Part shown: positions 37,671-45,759 of the stretch, piece after piece
How positions within the stretch are numbered: the stretch's first letter is position 1
Layout of the letters: every line of letters begins with the position of its first letter
From: Schaedlerella arabinosiphila
Lineage (GTDB): Bacteria > Bacillota > Clostridia > Lachnospirales > Lachnospiraceae
NCBI RefSeq assembly: GCF_003885045.1
Contig: NZ_RHJS01000002.1
Span: 1,922,001-1,986,000 of the forward strand
Direction: 5' to 3'
Length of the DNA: 64,000 nt
Position numbers and translations under genes: made by a program
Notes under the pieces: model-generated
The model's input: only the letters and a program-made list of their open reading frames with translations
Database searches by the model: none
Told to the model about the DNA's origin: nothing

Positions 37671-37689
37671 GGATATTTTACCGTGATGA

Positions 37690-37708
37690 TTCGACATGTA
37701 ATGTCGAA
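37690..37708. promoter_or_regulatory. Palindromic pair of 0A boxes
   Basis: TTCGACATGTAATGTCGAA, a perfect 8-3-8 palindrome, contains TGTCGAA (the Spo0A box core) on both strands. It lies 20 bases upstream of the spo0A -35, suited to autoregulation by phosphorylated Spo0A. Confidence 0.75.
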
Positions 37709-37841
37709 GAATTGTCAGTTTTTCACGCTTTCTGCCGGAAGCTGCCGATTTTTATAAACGGATATCCTGCTGAAAACGGGCTTCTTCGGCCGTCTGTTCC
37801 TGTCGTTACGCGCCTGCGCCCACCGCCGTGAAACACAGGAT

Positions 37842-37964
37842 TTACTGCGCCTCACGGACCATGGTTTCTGCGAAGATGCCGTAACCTTTTGTCGGATCAT
37901 TGACAAATACGTGGGTCACCGCGCCCACAAGCTTTCCGTCCTGGAGGATCGGCGAACCGCTCAT
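37842..37964 (-). pseudogene. spoIVB: 3' fragment of spoIVB, separated from its 5' part by an element
   Basis: Forty codons and a TAA that match the C terminus of the SpoIVB serine peptidase (family S55): [16 protein letters not shown], then [13 protein letters not shown] and a short tail. In intact SpoIVB this begins GMSGSP, with the catalytic serine; here the Gly codon is replaced by CTC from the element. The rest of the gene, including the PDZ domain and catalytic His, is not in the window and should lie beyond the far element end. SpoIVB signals from forespore to mother cell to activate SigK processing. The fragment has no ribosome binding site. Whether it is a dead gene or restored by excision is open. 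Confidence 0.9.
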
Positions 37965-38002
37965 GAGTGTGTCAAGTAAAGGACAACATTTTTTCTAATT
38001 TT

Positions 38003-39616
38003 TCATATGGTTTTTTCTTCCAGGGCCAAGTTGCTGTGAAATGGAATCACCTCTCCTATTTCATCACAGAAGTTCCATTCTATATGAATAGAGCCGTCCG
38101 GACGTATGATAATCTTTTTTACCAGCTCTTTCATCAGCTGAGGCGTCAGCTCTGTAATCTCCTGGTACTCTATTATTTTTTTGCTGGTTTCCATTTGCGT
38201 GGCGCTGGCTTTGATCTTTTCAGCCTGCTCCATCTGTTTGTGTTCTGCCACACTGAGCTGGATTTTTAAATCTTCTTCTTTTGTCGAAATTTCCCGTTTT
38301 TTTATTAGGAAATTTTCTTTGCTCAGCTGGCCTTCTACATAAGATTCATAGTGCTGCATCTTTAAAGCCTGTAATCCGTCGATCTGTTTGCGCAGCGTCC
38401 TGCATTCTGTCTGAAGGATCTGCTCATGGGATTTTGCCGAGTGGCTCACCTCCTTCATCTTTTTTATTTTTGCATCCAGCAGTTTACAGCGGACATTGAT
38501 TGCACGAAGGACTATCTCTGTCAGCTTATCTTCACGGAACCTGACCTTCTCACAGTCTGATCCGGGATTATATCTATGTGTTACACATATCCAGTTCTTG
38601 TTCTGCGGTTTGCTTTTCGATAAACGATTTCCACAGCAGCCACATACCAATAAAGATTTGAATGGATTGGGACGTGGTGAGGCTTTGGATTTTTTCTTTG
38701 ATTTTATCACGGTTCGGGCCTGGTAGAAAAGCTCACGGGAGATGACCGCCTCATGGGTATTCGGAATCACCTGCTGGAGTTCTTCCGGAATCTGCTTCAC
38801 TCTGTCGCTGCCCACACGAACCACATGGGATTTAAAGGGCACTGTGTCCCCGGTATAAATACGGTTGGCTAAAATGTTTCGGACTGATTCAAAGGTCCAT
38901 ACCGCCCGTGTCTTGTATTTTCCCCTTACCGATGCCAGATAGACAGAAGGCGTCACCACCTGTGCTTCGTTGAGTTTCCGGGCAATCTGGGTAATCGTAA
39001 TTCCGGCTGCCGCCCATTCAAAAATAGATTTCACAATCTCGGCCGCTTCTTTATCTATCACAATCGTATTCTTTTTCTCACCCTTTTTGTATCCGTAGGG
39101 CGCCGTCCCGTAAACATATTCCCCGCTCAGCTTTTTTAAATCCACAGAACTCTTAATTTTCCGCGAGATATCCTTGCTGTACATCTGGTTCAGCAGGTTT
39201 TTTATTGCCAATTCCAGTCCGGCAGTATTTTCGCCAAGCTGTTCACTGTCAAACTGATCGTTGATGGAAATGAACCGCACGCCATAAGCCGGGAATACAA
39301 ATTCAAGATAATGGCCTGCCTCCAGGTAATTCCGGGCAAATCTGGAAAGATCGCGAACGATAATTGTCCGTACCTTGCTGTTTTCCACAAGATTCAGCAG
39401 CCGTCTCATTCCAGGCCGGTTCATACTGGTTCCGGAGTACCCATCATCTGCAATTTCCTCAAACTCATCTGCCTGAAAACAGTGTTCCTGCAAATACCTT
39501 TTAATGCAGTCTCTTTGGGAAGTGATGCTGCAGCTTTCTTCTGCAGAACCTTCCTCTATATCCCCATCTTCCTTTGAAAGCCGCAGATAATAGAAATCCT
39601 GTTTCTCAGCTGACAT
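38003..39616 (-). CDS. Large serine recombinase, third of three
   Basis: A 537-residue recombinase, nearest to the element end. The N-terminal resolvase domain has the nucleophile Ser14 (YYLRLSKED), DDGYSGTSMNRPGM and VRDLSRFARNYLEAG. The recombinase domain (about 165-290) is followed by a zinc ribbon, CGCCGNRLSKSK ... CVTHR, and a coiled-coil tail (about 375-470), which controls directionality in this family. Its ATG overlaps the preceding recombinase by 11 bases. It is probably one of the enzymes that integrates into and excises from spoIVB. Confidence 0.95.
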   Translation of the reverse strand: MSAEKQDFYYLRLSKEDGDIEEGSAEESCSITSQRDCIKRYLQEHCFQADEFEEIADDGYSGTSMNRPGMRRLLNLVENSKVRTIIVRDLSRFARNYLEAGHYLEFVFPAYGVRFISINDQFDSEQLGENTAGLELAIKNLLNQMYSKDISRKIKSSVDLKKLSGEYVYGTAPYGYKKGEKKNTIVIDKEAAEIVKSIFEWAAAGITITQIARKLNEAQVVTPSVYLASVRGKYKTRAVWTFESVRNILANRIYTGDTVPFKSHVVRVGSDRVKQIPEELQQVIPNTHEAVISRELFYQARTVIKSKKKSKASPRPNPFKSLLVCGCCGNRLSKSKPQNKNWICVTHRYNPGSDCEKVRFREDKLTEIVLRAINVRCKLLDAKIKKMKEVSHSAKSHEQILQTECRTLRKQIDGLQALKMQHYESYVEGQLSKENFLIKKREISTKEEDLKIQLSVAEHKQMEQAEKIKASATQMETSKKIIEYQEITELTPQLMKELVKKIIIRPDGSIHIEWNFCDEIGEVIPFHSNLALEEKTI

Positions 39617-41312
39617 CCTTTACCACCTCTATTCTTTGAAGAAACTCCAAAATTGGCTGGTATGGATCCTCGTAATTAAGGATAATCTTAATTGTCCTGT
39701 CTTCTGATATTTCAATCCGGGCTACCAATAATTCCAGAAGCCCACGTTCAATACTTGGAATCTTCTGATATTTTTTGATAGCATCCAGCCATTTTTCTGT
39801 AACGCTAAGGGCAGCGTCTTTCGCTCGTATGTCAGATAAGGCTTTCGTTTCCTCCTGCAAAAGCTCTTCATATTTCTTTGCATACTGCTTTTTCATATAA
39901 TCATATTCCCTGCGGTCAATGACCTTCTGTGTAAGTTCTATCAGAAGCTGTTCCATTTTAGCTTCCACATTCTTACGCTTTGCAGAAACGCTTGCATAAT
40001 GGTTTTCTGCATCATTCTGATAACAAACAACCTTCGGCATACGTTTCAGCCTGTCGGCAAGCTGTTCTACATCTACGGCTACCTGGATCTGTTGGTTTAA
40101 GGTGTCAGTCACCGCCTGCATTAATGTCTCCTGCCTCACATAATGGCTGCTGCATTGCGTATGGGCAGAATATCTGTATCCGTTGCAATCGTAAAATATG
40201 CGGCTTGGCGTCTTGGCATTCGGCCTGGCACATCCTTTTCCTGCGCCCATAGGGCTTTGGCACTCTGCACAAAACACCATACCGCGGAATAAATCCCGGT
40301 AATCATTACCGCATTCTGCTCTATGCTCAAACTTGCCCCTGCGCTGCAGTTCTTCCTTATTTATCTGCTGGACCTTCTCATATAATGGAACAGAAATAAT
40401 TGCCGGATGGGCATTTTCAATCACCTGCCACTCTTCTTCGTTCCGTCGCTTTTTCTCCAGACCGACTTTATCCCTCTTTACTTTTCCATGAATCCGGTTT
40501 CCTATATAGACCTGGTCGGAGCAGATTTTACGGATCGTCCCTCGAATCCAAAGAGCATTTTCATACTTTTTAGCCTTGGTGATGCCCCGAAGCAGCCTGA
40601 GTTTCCCCGGCGAAGGGATATTTTTTTCATTTAATATACGGGCAATTGCGTTAAAGCTTTCACCGCTGGCTCTTAACTGATAAATTTTTTTCACTACTTC
40701 CGCAGGTTCCGGATCAATGTCGTAGGTAGTAAATTCTGCATTCCTGACATACCCATATGGAATGCTGCCTGCAGCTGGAATAAATTCGCCCCCTGTCATT
40801 TTTGCCGATATGCTGGAACGTATTTTATTGGAGATATCCTTTACATAATAATCGTTCATGACCATTTTTAAAGGCATGGTTAATGCAGAGGCGTCTGCGT
40901 TCCCATCCATGCTGTCGTAAGAATCGTTAATACAAATGAGTCTGACACCCATTTCAGGGAATGTCCGCTCTACAAATTCGCTTGTCATTACAAAATGCCG
41001 GCCCAGTCTGGAAATATCCTTTACAATCACACAGTTTATCCGGCCGCTCTTCAAGTCCTTAAACATCCGGATAAATCCCGGACGTTCATAATTCATTCCT
41101 GTATAACCATTATCATAATAGGTATCTACCAGTTTTATTTCCGGATGCTCTTCTAAATAATGCAGGGTGATTTTCTGCTGATTACCGATGGAATTTTGCT
41201 CTATATCGTCTCCATCCTCTACGGAAAGACGTCCATATTCACCGGCAAGTATCAATATTTCCTCCTCAGGAGCAGCTTCTTTTAATCTGTTCACTCTGCT
41301 CTTTCGTGCCAT
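39606..41312 (-). CDS. Large serine recombinase, second of three
   Basis: A 568-residue recombinase. The nucleophile is Ser30 (GEYGRLSVEDGDD), with YYDNGYTGMNYERPGF and IVKDISRLGRHFVM in the catalytic domain. The zinc ribbon CAECQSPMGAGKGC...YDCNGYRYSAHTQC lies near residues 350-395, and a long coiled coil follows. The ATG is immediately after the TAA of the first recombinase, with AAGGAGG in the end of that gene. All catalytic motifs are intact. Members of such tandem sets may have separate roles in integration and excision, or act as heteromers. Confidence 0.95.
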   Translation of the reverse strand: MARKSRVNRLKEAAPEEEILILAGEYGRLSVEDGDDIEQNSIGNQQKITLHYLEEHPEIKLVDTYYDNGYTGMNYERPGFIRMFKDLKSGRINCVIVKDISRLGRHFVMTSEFVERTFPEMGVRLICINDSYDSMDGNADASALTMPLKMVMNDYYVKDISNKIRSSISAKMTGGEFIPAAGSIPYGYVRNAEFTTYDIDPEPAEVVKKIYQLRASGESFNAIARILNEKNIPSPGKLRLLRGITKAKKYENALWIRGTIRKICSDQVYIGNRIHGKVKRDKVGLEKKRRNEEEWQVIENAHPAIISVPLYEKVQQINKEELQRRGKFEHRAECGNDYRDLFRGMVFCAECQSPMGAGKGCARPNAKTPSRIFYDCNGYRYSAHTQCSSHYVRQETLMQAVTDTLNQQIQVAVDVEQLADRLKRMPKVVCYQNDAENHYASVSAKRKNVEAKMEQLLIELTQKVIDRREYDYMKKQYAKKYEELLQEETKALSDIRAKDAALSVTEKWLDAIKKYQKIPSIERGLLELLVARIEISEDRTIKIILNYEDPYQPILEFLQRIEVVKDVS

Positions 41313-42980
41313 TTAGACTACCTCCTTTGCTCTTTCCTGAAAAATCTCCTGATATGCAGCGATTTCATTCCGGTAATTAAATTCAATACGGATACGTTTA
41401 TCTTCATATACATAGATACGGTCCACCAATGTTACAACTACCTCACGGGTCAGCTCGGAAATCCCTTTAAATTTTATGAACTGCATAATCCAATTATTGT
41501 CTGCACTGCTGCCGGATGAAATTTCTTCCCGTTGAAGCTGGAGCTTACGGATTGCTTTCTCCGTGTCTTCAATCTGCTTTGAATACTTCATCCGCATTTT
41601 GTTATACTCATCCCTGTCAATCAAATCTTCATTCAGCGCTTCATACAGCTTCATACGGAATTCCTTATCCCTGTCCAGATCCTGTTCTTTTTTTACAATC
41701 ATAACATCAATGCGTCCCTGTCGGATCTGGTCAATATTGTTTAACCCAATATCCTGAACCAGCTGGTTTAATTCTACAACCATCTGTATCTGGTTGGATA
41801 CAGCATGTAAAACCGTTTCTTCCAGCTTTTTCTGCTCAAAGCTGTGGCTGCTGCAGCCTTTCCCGTCTTTGTAAGTTGCACATACATAATAATAGTGTTT
41901 CCGCTTTCCCCTCGTTACGGTTCTGCGCTGCAAAGTGCGCCCGCAGTCTGGGCAAAACAATATTCCGGCCAACGGCAGAAGGGTATCCTTTTTCGGCGGC
42001 CTTCTGGTATCACGCTCCATCATCTTCTGCACAGTAGAAAACATGAGTGGATCAATAATTGCCGGATGGTTGTTCTCAACTACCACCCAGTCATCCTCGC
42101 TGCGCACCTTCATCTTTTTGATTTTATAATTCGGTGTGCCACGTTTGCCCTGCACAAGCGTGCCAATATAGATCGGGTTTGTTAATATCCTGTTGATTGT
42201 AACAACACTCCATTTTGACTGTGAGGAAGCCTGAAAACCGGTCTTATATTTCATGCCAAGGCTCTTTTTATACTCTGATGGCGGCAATATTTGCTCATGA
42301 TCCAGAAAATCTGCTATTACAGACTGACTGTGCCCTTTGATTTTCATAGAAAAAATGCCCCGCACGACTTCGGCTGCATACTCATCAACGATAAGCTTAT
42401 GCTTATCATCAGGGGATTTGCAGTACCCATAGCTCGCAAAGGCACCTAAAAACTCTCCATTACCACGCTGAATCCGAAACTGGTTCCGCAGCTTCTTGGA
42501 TAATTCGCGGCAATAGGACTCATTCATTATATTTTTAATAGGAATGATAATATCATCCCCCGCTGTACTGTGTTCACTGTCAACATCATCGTTAATGGCA
42601 ATAAAACGTATACCAAAAGACGGGAATATCATTTCAAGATATTTTCCCGTTTCAATATACTCTCTTCCAAGCCTTGATAAATCTTTTACAATCACACAGT
42701 TAATGCTTCCGGACTGAACTTTTTCAAGGACAGAACGAAAACCGGGACGATCATAATTCGTTCCGGAATAACCATCATCATATGCTTCATCAATAAGTGT
42801 AATATTGGGATGATTCTTAAGATACGCGTGAACCAGTTTGCGCTGGTTCAGAATACTGTCACTGATTTCACCGTCACTATCCCTGCCCCTGTCCTCATTT
42901 TTGTCATCTTTAGACAGACGATAGTATGCCATTGCCCTATATTCTTCCAGGTCTGGAACCTGTTTCTTTCTAACTGCCAT
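41313..42980 (-). CDS. Large serine recombinase, first of three
   Basis: A 555-residue recombinase, first gene of the tandem operon. The nucleophile is Ser23 (YYRLSKDDKNEDRG), followed by YDDGYSGTNYDRPGF and IVKDLSRLGREYIETG. The zinc ribbon FCPDCGRTLQRR...YYVCATYKDGKGC (about 335-375) and a coiled coil (about 400-490) complete the large-serine-recombinase layout, as in TnpX. The ATG follows TTTTAGGAGGTTTGTT. A consensus promoter and a structured leader of about 150 bases precede it. Confidence 0.95.
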   Translation of the reverse strand: MAVRKKQVPDLEEYRAMAYYRLSKDDKNEDRGRDSDGEISDSILNQRKLVHAYLKNHPNITLIDEAYDDGYSGTNYDRPGFRSVLEKVQSGSINCVIVKDLSRLGREYIETGKYLEMIFPSFGIRFIAINDDVDSEHSTAGDDIIIPIKNIMNESYCRELSKKLRNQFRIQRGNGEFLGAFASYGYCKSPDDKHKLIVDEYAAEVVRGIFSMKIKGHSQSVIADFLDHEQILPPSEYKKSLGMKYKTGFQASSQSKWSVVTINRILTNPIYIGTLVQGKRGTPNYKIKKMKVRSEDDWVVVENNHPAIIDPLMFSTVQKMMERDTRRPPKKDTLLPLAGILFCPDCGRTLQRRTVTRGKRKHYYYVCATYKDGKGCSSHSFEQKKLEETVLHAVSNQIQMVVELNQLVQDIGLNNIDQIRQGRIDVMIVKKEQDLDRDKEFRMKLYEALNEDLIDRDEYNKMRMKYSKQIEDTEKAIRKLQLQREEISSGSSADNNWIMQFIKFKGISELTREVVVTLVDRIYVYEDKRIRIEFNYRNEIAAYQEIFQERAKEVV

Positions 42981-43143
42981 AACAAACCTCCTAAAATTCT
43001 TTCAGGACATTTGTTTCTGGCGGTTATCCCAGATGGCTGACCGGGCCATCTCATTGACCGTATGCTCCTACTTTGAGATACTCGAAAAAATACTGCGTAT
43101 TTTTCCTCGTTGGAATATCAGTTGCTCCCGCAGCTGATATTCC
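42981..43143 (-). promoter_or_regulatory. Structured leader of the recombinase operon
   Basis: Three hairpins are visible: GGAATATCAGTTGC with its partner (43112-43143, 13 of 14 paired, loop TCCC), AAAAATAC/GTATTTTT (about 43085-43105) and GATGGC/GCCATC (about 43032-43052). The first overlaps the expected transcription start. A regulatory role in recombinase expression is inferred. Confidence 0.5.
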
Positions 43144-43145
43144 AT

Positions 43146-43174
43146 ATTATGTCTGACTTTTCATACCTTGTCAA
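43146..43174 (-). promoter_or_regulatory. Promoter of the recombinase operon
   Basis: On the minus strand a perfect TTGACA (43174-43169), a 17-base spacer and CATAAT (43151-43146). It lies between the small gene at 43189 and the first recombinase. Confidence 0.8.
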
Positions 43175-43188
43175 TAGGATTGCACCAG

Positions 43189-43437
43189 TTACCGCAAATT
43201 CCCAAAATCCTGATCTATGCTGCTCGCATAGGCTACCAACCGTTCCTGTAAACTTACCCCTGTATTTGCGTATCCAATTTCCACTACAACTCCGTCATCC
43301 ATATAACAATACGGATTTCCAATCTGCTTTATAAAACCTTGAATACGTTCTTCACAGGATTTTGAGGTGTCTATTACAACATCCCGTATATCTTTTAACT
43401 GGGAGCGGTCCACTGTTTTTGCAGTTGCATATTCCAT
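43189..43437 (-). CDS. Small DUF6870-like protein
   Basis: An 82-residue protein with the pattern VDRSQLKDIRDVVIDTS, then EERIQGFIKQIGNPYCYMDDGVVVEIGYA and a short helical tail. It resembles a family of small proteins (DUF6870-like, from memory) widespread in Lachnospiraceae plasmid-like elements; its role is unknown. The ATG follows AAGGAAAGGAGTTTTCT. It is upstream of, but separated by a promoter from, the recombinase operon. Confidence 0.7.
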   Translation of the reverse strand: MEYATAKTVDRSQLKDIRDVVIDTSKSCEERIQGFIKQIGNPYCYMDDGVVVEIGYANTGVSLQERLVAYASSIDQDFGNLR

Positions 43438-43458
43438 AGAAAACTCCTTTCCTTATTA

Positions 43459-43601
43459 TTGTCCTTTCTTTTGGGGACATCAAGGTATACCCGAAGGGTG
43501 TTTCCTCTTTTTGTCCTTTTCTTTGGACATCAAGGTATACCCAAAGGGTATTTCCTTGTCCTTTCCTTTGGTCACCACGGGATACCCAAAGGATGCTTCT
43601 G
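43459..43601. repeat. Three tandem repeats of about 45-52 bp
   Basis: Units start at 43459, 43511 and 43556 with TTGTCCTTT, and each contains GGACATCAAGGTATACCC or a close variant followed by RAAGGGT. The inner GGTATACCC is itself palindromic. The array lies just upstream of the DUF6870-like gene in a non-coding region. Confidence 0.75.
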
Positions 43602-43956
43602 TTTCTGTTTTCATTATTACCAATTTAATCCACTCCTATTCACAAGGCAGAATCAGTATCATTTAACGTCCTCCCGGCGCCTGCAGCGAACAGGTCCATA
43701 GAAATTTCATCTCCCCGCTTTCATTGTAGCCGGGCCGCGAATTACGGAAGTCTCATTATGCCCCTGACAGATCATAGCGTTATATGGAAGCCATCCATAT
43801 ATCAGTGCTCGTGGTTCTGCTTGCCAGGCAGACGGATAGCCGCTCTTCATCAGGGAATGTACCGGGATGGACTATGTAATTGTCAATGTGCGTTTGGCTG
43901 GGGATGCCTTCACTTATAAAAAGCCATTTGATTCCGTACTTCTCGAATCTCACCAA
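43602..43956. other. Non-coding region beside the tandem repeats
   Basis: No credible gene. A 44-codon plus-strand frame (43867-44001) starts MDYVIVNVRLAGD but runs through a minus-strand terminator and is probably chance or a relic. The sequence otherwise shows no strong signal. Confidence 0.4.
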
Positions 43957-43992
43957 AAAAAATTTAGCGGCTCTGAAAAATCCAGAACCGCC
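43955..43992 (-). terminator. Terminator of the sigma factor operon
   Basis: On the minus strand GGCGGTTCTG pairs with CAGAGCCGC, followed by TAAA and T8 (A-run at 43955-43962). It lies just after the 43998 stop. Confidence 0.8.
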
Positions 43993-43997
43993 AAGGC

Positions 43998-44189
43998 CTA
44001 AATATCAAATTTTGAAATATTGAGGGCAATATGTATCAGTATGTACTGTTTCAGATCCTCATCTATCTTGCCGTCTATCCGGCAATGCTTGCTGATAAGC
44101 GGGTCATATAACTCAAAAATCCTCTCCAATGCTTGATGACTGCCCAGCGTAGCCTCTTCTAATATCTTACCAAATTCTTCGGGGTTCAT
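43998..44189 (-). CDS. Small helix-turn-helix protein beside the sigma factor
   Basis: A 63-residue helical protein of the HTH_16 type (GKILEEATLGSHQALERIFELYDPLI...) that accompanies sigma-like factors in Tn916-type and related elements. The pattern also resembles region 2 of a sigma factor. Its ATG overlaps the stop of the sigma-like gene (ATGA), so the two are coupled and likely form one regulatory unit. Confidence 0.75.
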   Translation of the reverse strand: MNPEEFGKILEEATLGSHQALERIFELYDPLISKHCRIDGKIDEDLKQYILIHIALNISKFDI

Positions 44190-44593
44190 CTGCCATCACC
44201 TTCCTCCATCAGTTCTGTTCGCAGTTTCTTTAATGCGTGATACCTCTGGTCATATACATGCTGCGGGGAACAATTTAATTCCTTTGCAATCTCTTCCGGT
44301 TTCCTTTCCTCCACAAACAGCATAGTAAGTATCCGCTGCCGCTTAATTGGAAGATTTGCAAAAGCGTCAGCAAGCCGCTCCTCTTCAAAAGCAAACGCAT
44401 CCATTGAATCAATCTGTCTTAAATCATCCTCATAAACAGGGAGAATGCGCTCTGGCAGTTCCTCAAGCGAAACTGTATCAAGCTTCGTTTCCGTCTTCCG
44501 CAGATATTTGAGCTTAGCTCTGTAAATAACGGTATCCAGCCATTTTGTAAACCTCGCCCTTAATACATCATCGTATTCCTGCTGATGGTCCAT
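44186..44593 (-). CDS. Sigma-70-like factor of the element
   Basis: The start is ATG 44593 behind AAAAGGAGGTACACG (135 residues); the ORF extends to 44644 without a site. The C-terminal half is a region-4 helix-turn-helix: DAFANLPIKRQRILTMLFVEERKPEEIAKELNCSPQHVYDQRYHALKKLR. The N-terminal half has a weak region 2. Such factors regulate conjugation or element genes. A 33-base inverted repeat (GAACCAG...CTGGTTC, 44634-44666) lies upstream and could be an operator. Confidence 0.85.
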   Translation of the reverse strand: MDHQQEYDDVLRARFTKWLDTVIYRAKLKYLRKTETKLDTVSLEELPERILPVYEDDLRQIDSMDAFAFEEERLADAFANLPIKRQRILTMLFVEERKPEEIAKELNCSPQHVYDQRYHALKKLRTELMEEGDGR

Positions 44594-44874
44594 CGTGTAC
44601 CTCCTTTTCGTTGGGGCACGCCACCACAGCAGGGAACCAGACATACCATGATGGCATGCCTGGTTCGTGTTCTGTGTTCCTTTACCTGAAATCTACAAGA
44701 CTTTCCATAAAAGTCTAATTTTGATTTAGGCAAGCAAAAAACGACCATACCGCACTTTCGTGTGGCATAGCCGTTCTTAAGCATGAATAATCAACCGAAT
44801 AAATCTATCGGTCTTATCCGCATAAATGAGTCATATCTTATCTGTTCCTGTAAGGCTTAAGCATCTGTATTCAA

Positions 44875-45210
44875 TTACTGGCTGAACTTCTCAAGCGAAT
44901 CAAGATAAGCCATTAAAGCTTCACAGGCCTGAATCCGTCTTGCAACCGGATATTTCTCAATGCGTTCTGCAAGTTCCCGCAGATACACCACTTCCGGATT
45001 AGAGTAGGATTCCTTGAGCAGCTGGTCCACCGTTACAGACAGTGAGTTTGCAATCCTCACCACCATATCCAGACTGGGAATGCCGCGGGCATTCTCTATC
45101 TGGCCGATGTGGCTGTTGCTGCAATCACATTTACCTGCCAATTCTTCCTGACTGAATCCAAATATCAAACGATACTTCCTTACATTTTTTCCTAAAGTTA
45201 TGTAGTCCAC
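44875..45210 (-). CDS. XRE-family repressor
   Basis: A 111-residue protein with an HTH_3 domain: LGKNVRKYRLIFGFSQEELAGKCDCSNSHIGQIENARGIPSL, residues 6-55, and a helical tail. The start is GTG 45210, with AAGGAG 11 bases upstream; the closer ATG is in another frame. Two ATTCCA(C/G)-TATA(A/G)G direct repeats in the upstream 100 bases (around 45255 and 45292) may be its operators. Probable regulator of element maintenance or transfer genes. Confidence 0.88.
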   Translation of the reverse strand: MDYITLGKNVRKYRLIFGFSQEELAGKCDCSNSHIGQIENARGIPSLDMVVRIANSLSVTVDQLLKESYSNPEVVYLRELAERIEKYPVARRIQACEALMAYLDSLEKFSQ

Positions 45211-45342
45211 TGTTCCATCTTCTCCTTATATTCTTATTTTACAGTAGCTTATACTGGAATTGAAGAATCCACCATTCCATCACACGCACTATAAGTGGAA
45301 TTTATATGGTATTTATGGACTTTTTATATTTATAAAGCGTAT

Positions 45343-45368
45343 GGACCTGCCATAGCTTTAGCAGGTCC
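45343..45368 (-). terminator. Hairpin after the parMR-like operon
   Basis: GGACCTGC (45343-45350) pairs with GCAGGTCC (45361-45368), eleven bases after the 45379 stop. There is no T-run, so it may be a weak terminator. Confidence 0.45.
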
Positions 45369-45378
45369 ACTTATCCTA

Positions 45379-45741
45379 TTACTGAAACAGATCAAGATTG
45401 TCAAGCATCTGTGCTATATCGTCTTCCATTGTTTCTGATATTTCATCCTGTGGGATGTCTGCCGGGATTCCGCCTGGCTGCAACCGGGCAATCCGTTCTT
45501 CTACAATCTGCCGTATGATCTGTTCCATCCTGTCCTGATTATAACCGGATGTCACTTTCACTTCTATTTTGCAGTTTCCCTTCTGCAATTCCGGATGGGA
45601 CAAAAGATACTTATTCAGCACGTCCACCATAACGGCGCTTTTTTTGTTGCCCAGGCTTTCCAGAAATTCCCCTACCCGAATCTGTTCCTCTGAATCAGCC
45701 CCAAACTGAAGGGTAAAACGATATTTTCCATCTTTTTTCAC
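45379..45741 (-). CDS. ParR-like partner of the actin homologue
   Basis: A 120-residue protein. The N-terminal half fits a ribbon-helix-helix DNA-binding domain (KYRFTLQFGADSEEQIRVGEFLESLGNKKSAVMVDVLNKYL), and the C terminus is acidic and disordered (SETMEDDIAQMLDNLDLF), similar to ParR tails that contact ParM. The start is GTG 45741 after GGAGGGATGCATA. It lies 18 bases after the actin-like gene on the same strand, the standard parM-parR order. Confidence 0.72.
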   Translation of the reverse strand: MKKDGKYRFTLQFGADSEEQIRVGEFLESLGNKKSAVMVDVLNKYLLSHPELQKGNCKIEVKVTSGYNQDRMEQIIRQIVEERIARLQPGGIPADIPQDEISETMEDDIAQMLDNLDLFQ

Positions 45742-45759
45742 TATGCATCCCTCCGCCCA

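Noticed and set aside
43030..43080. SigE- or SigK-like promoter (GCATACGGT) before the recombinases
   Set aside because: Spacing and -35 do not fit well; the TTGACA-17-CATAAT promoter is a better match.
43459..43601. CRISPR array
   Set aside because: Units are contiguous tandem repeats with drift, without unique spacers or cas genes.
43867..44001. 44-codon plus-strand ORF
   Set aside because: Runs into a minus-strand terminator, opposes the local gene direction and has no known homologue; kept only as a note.
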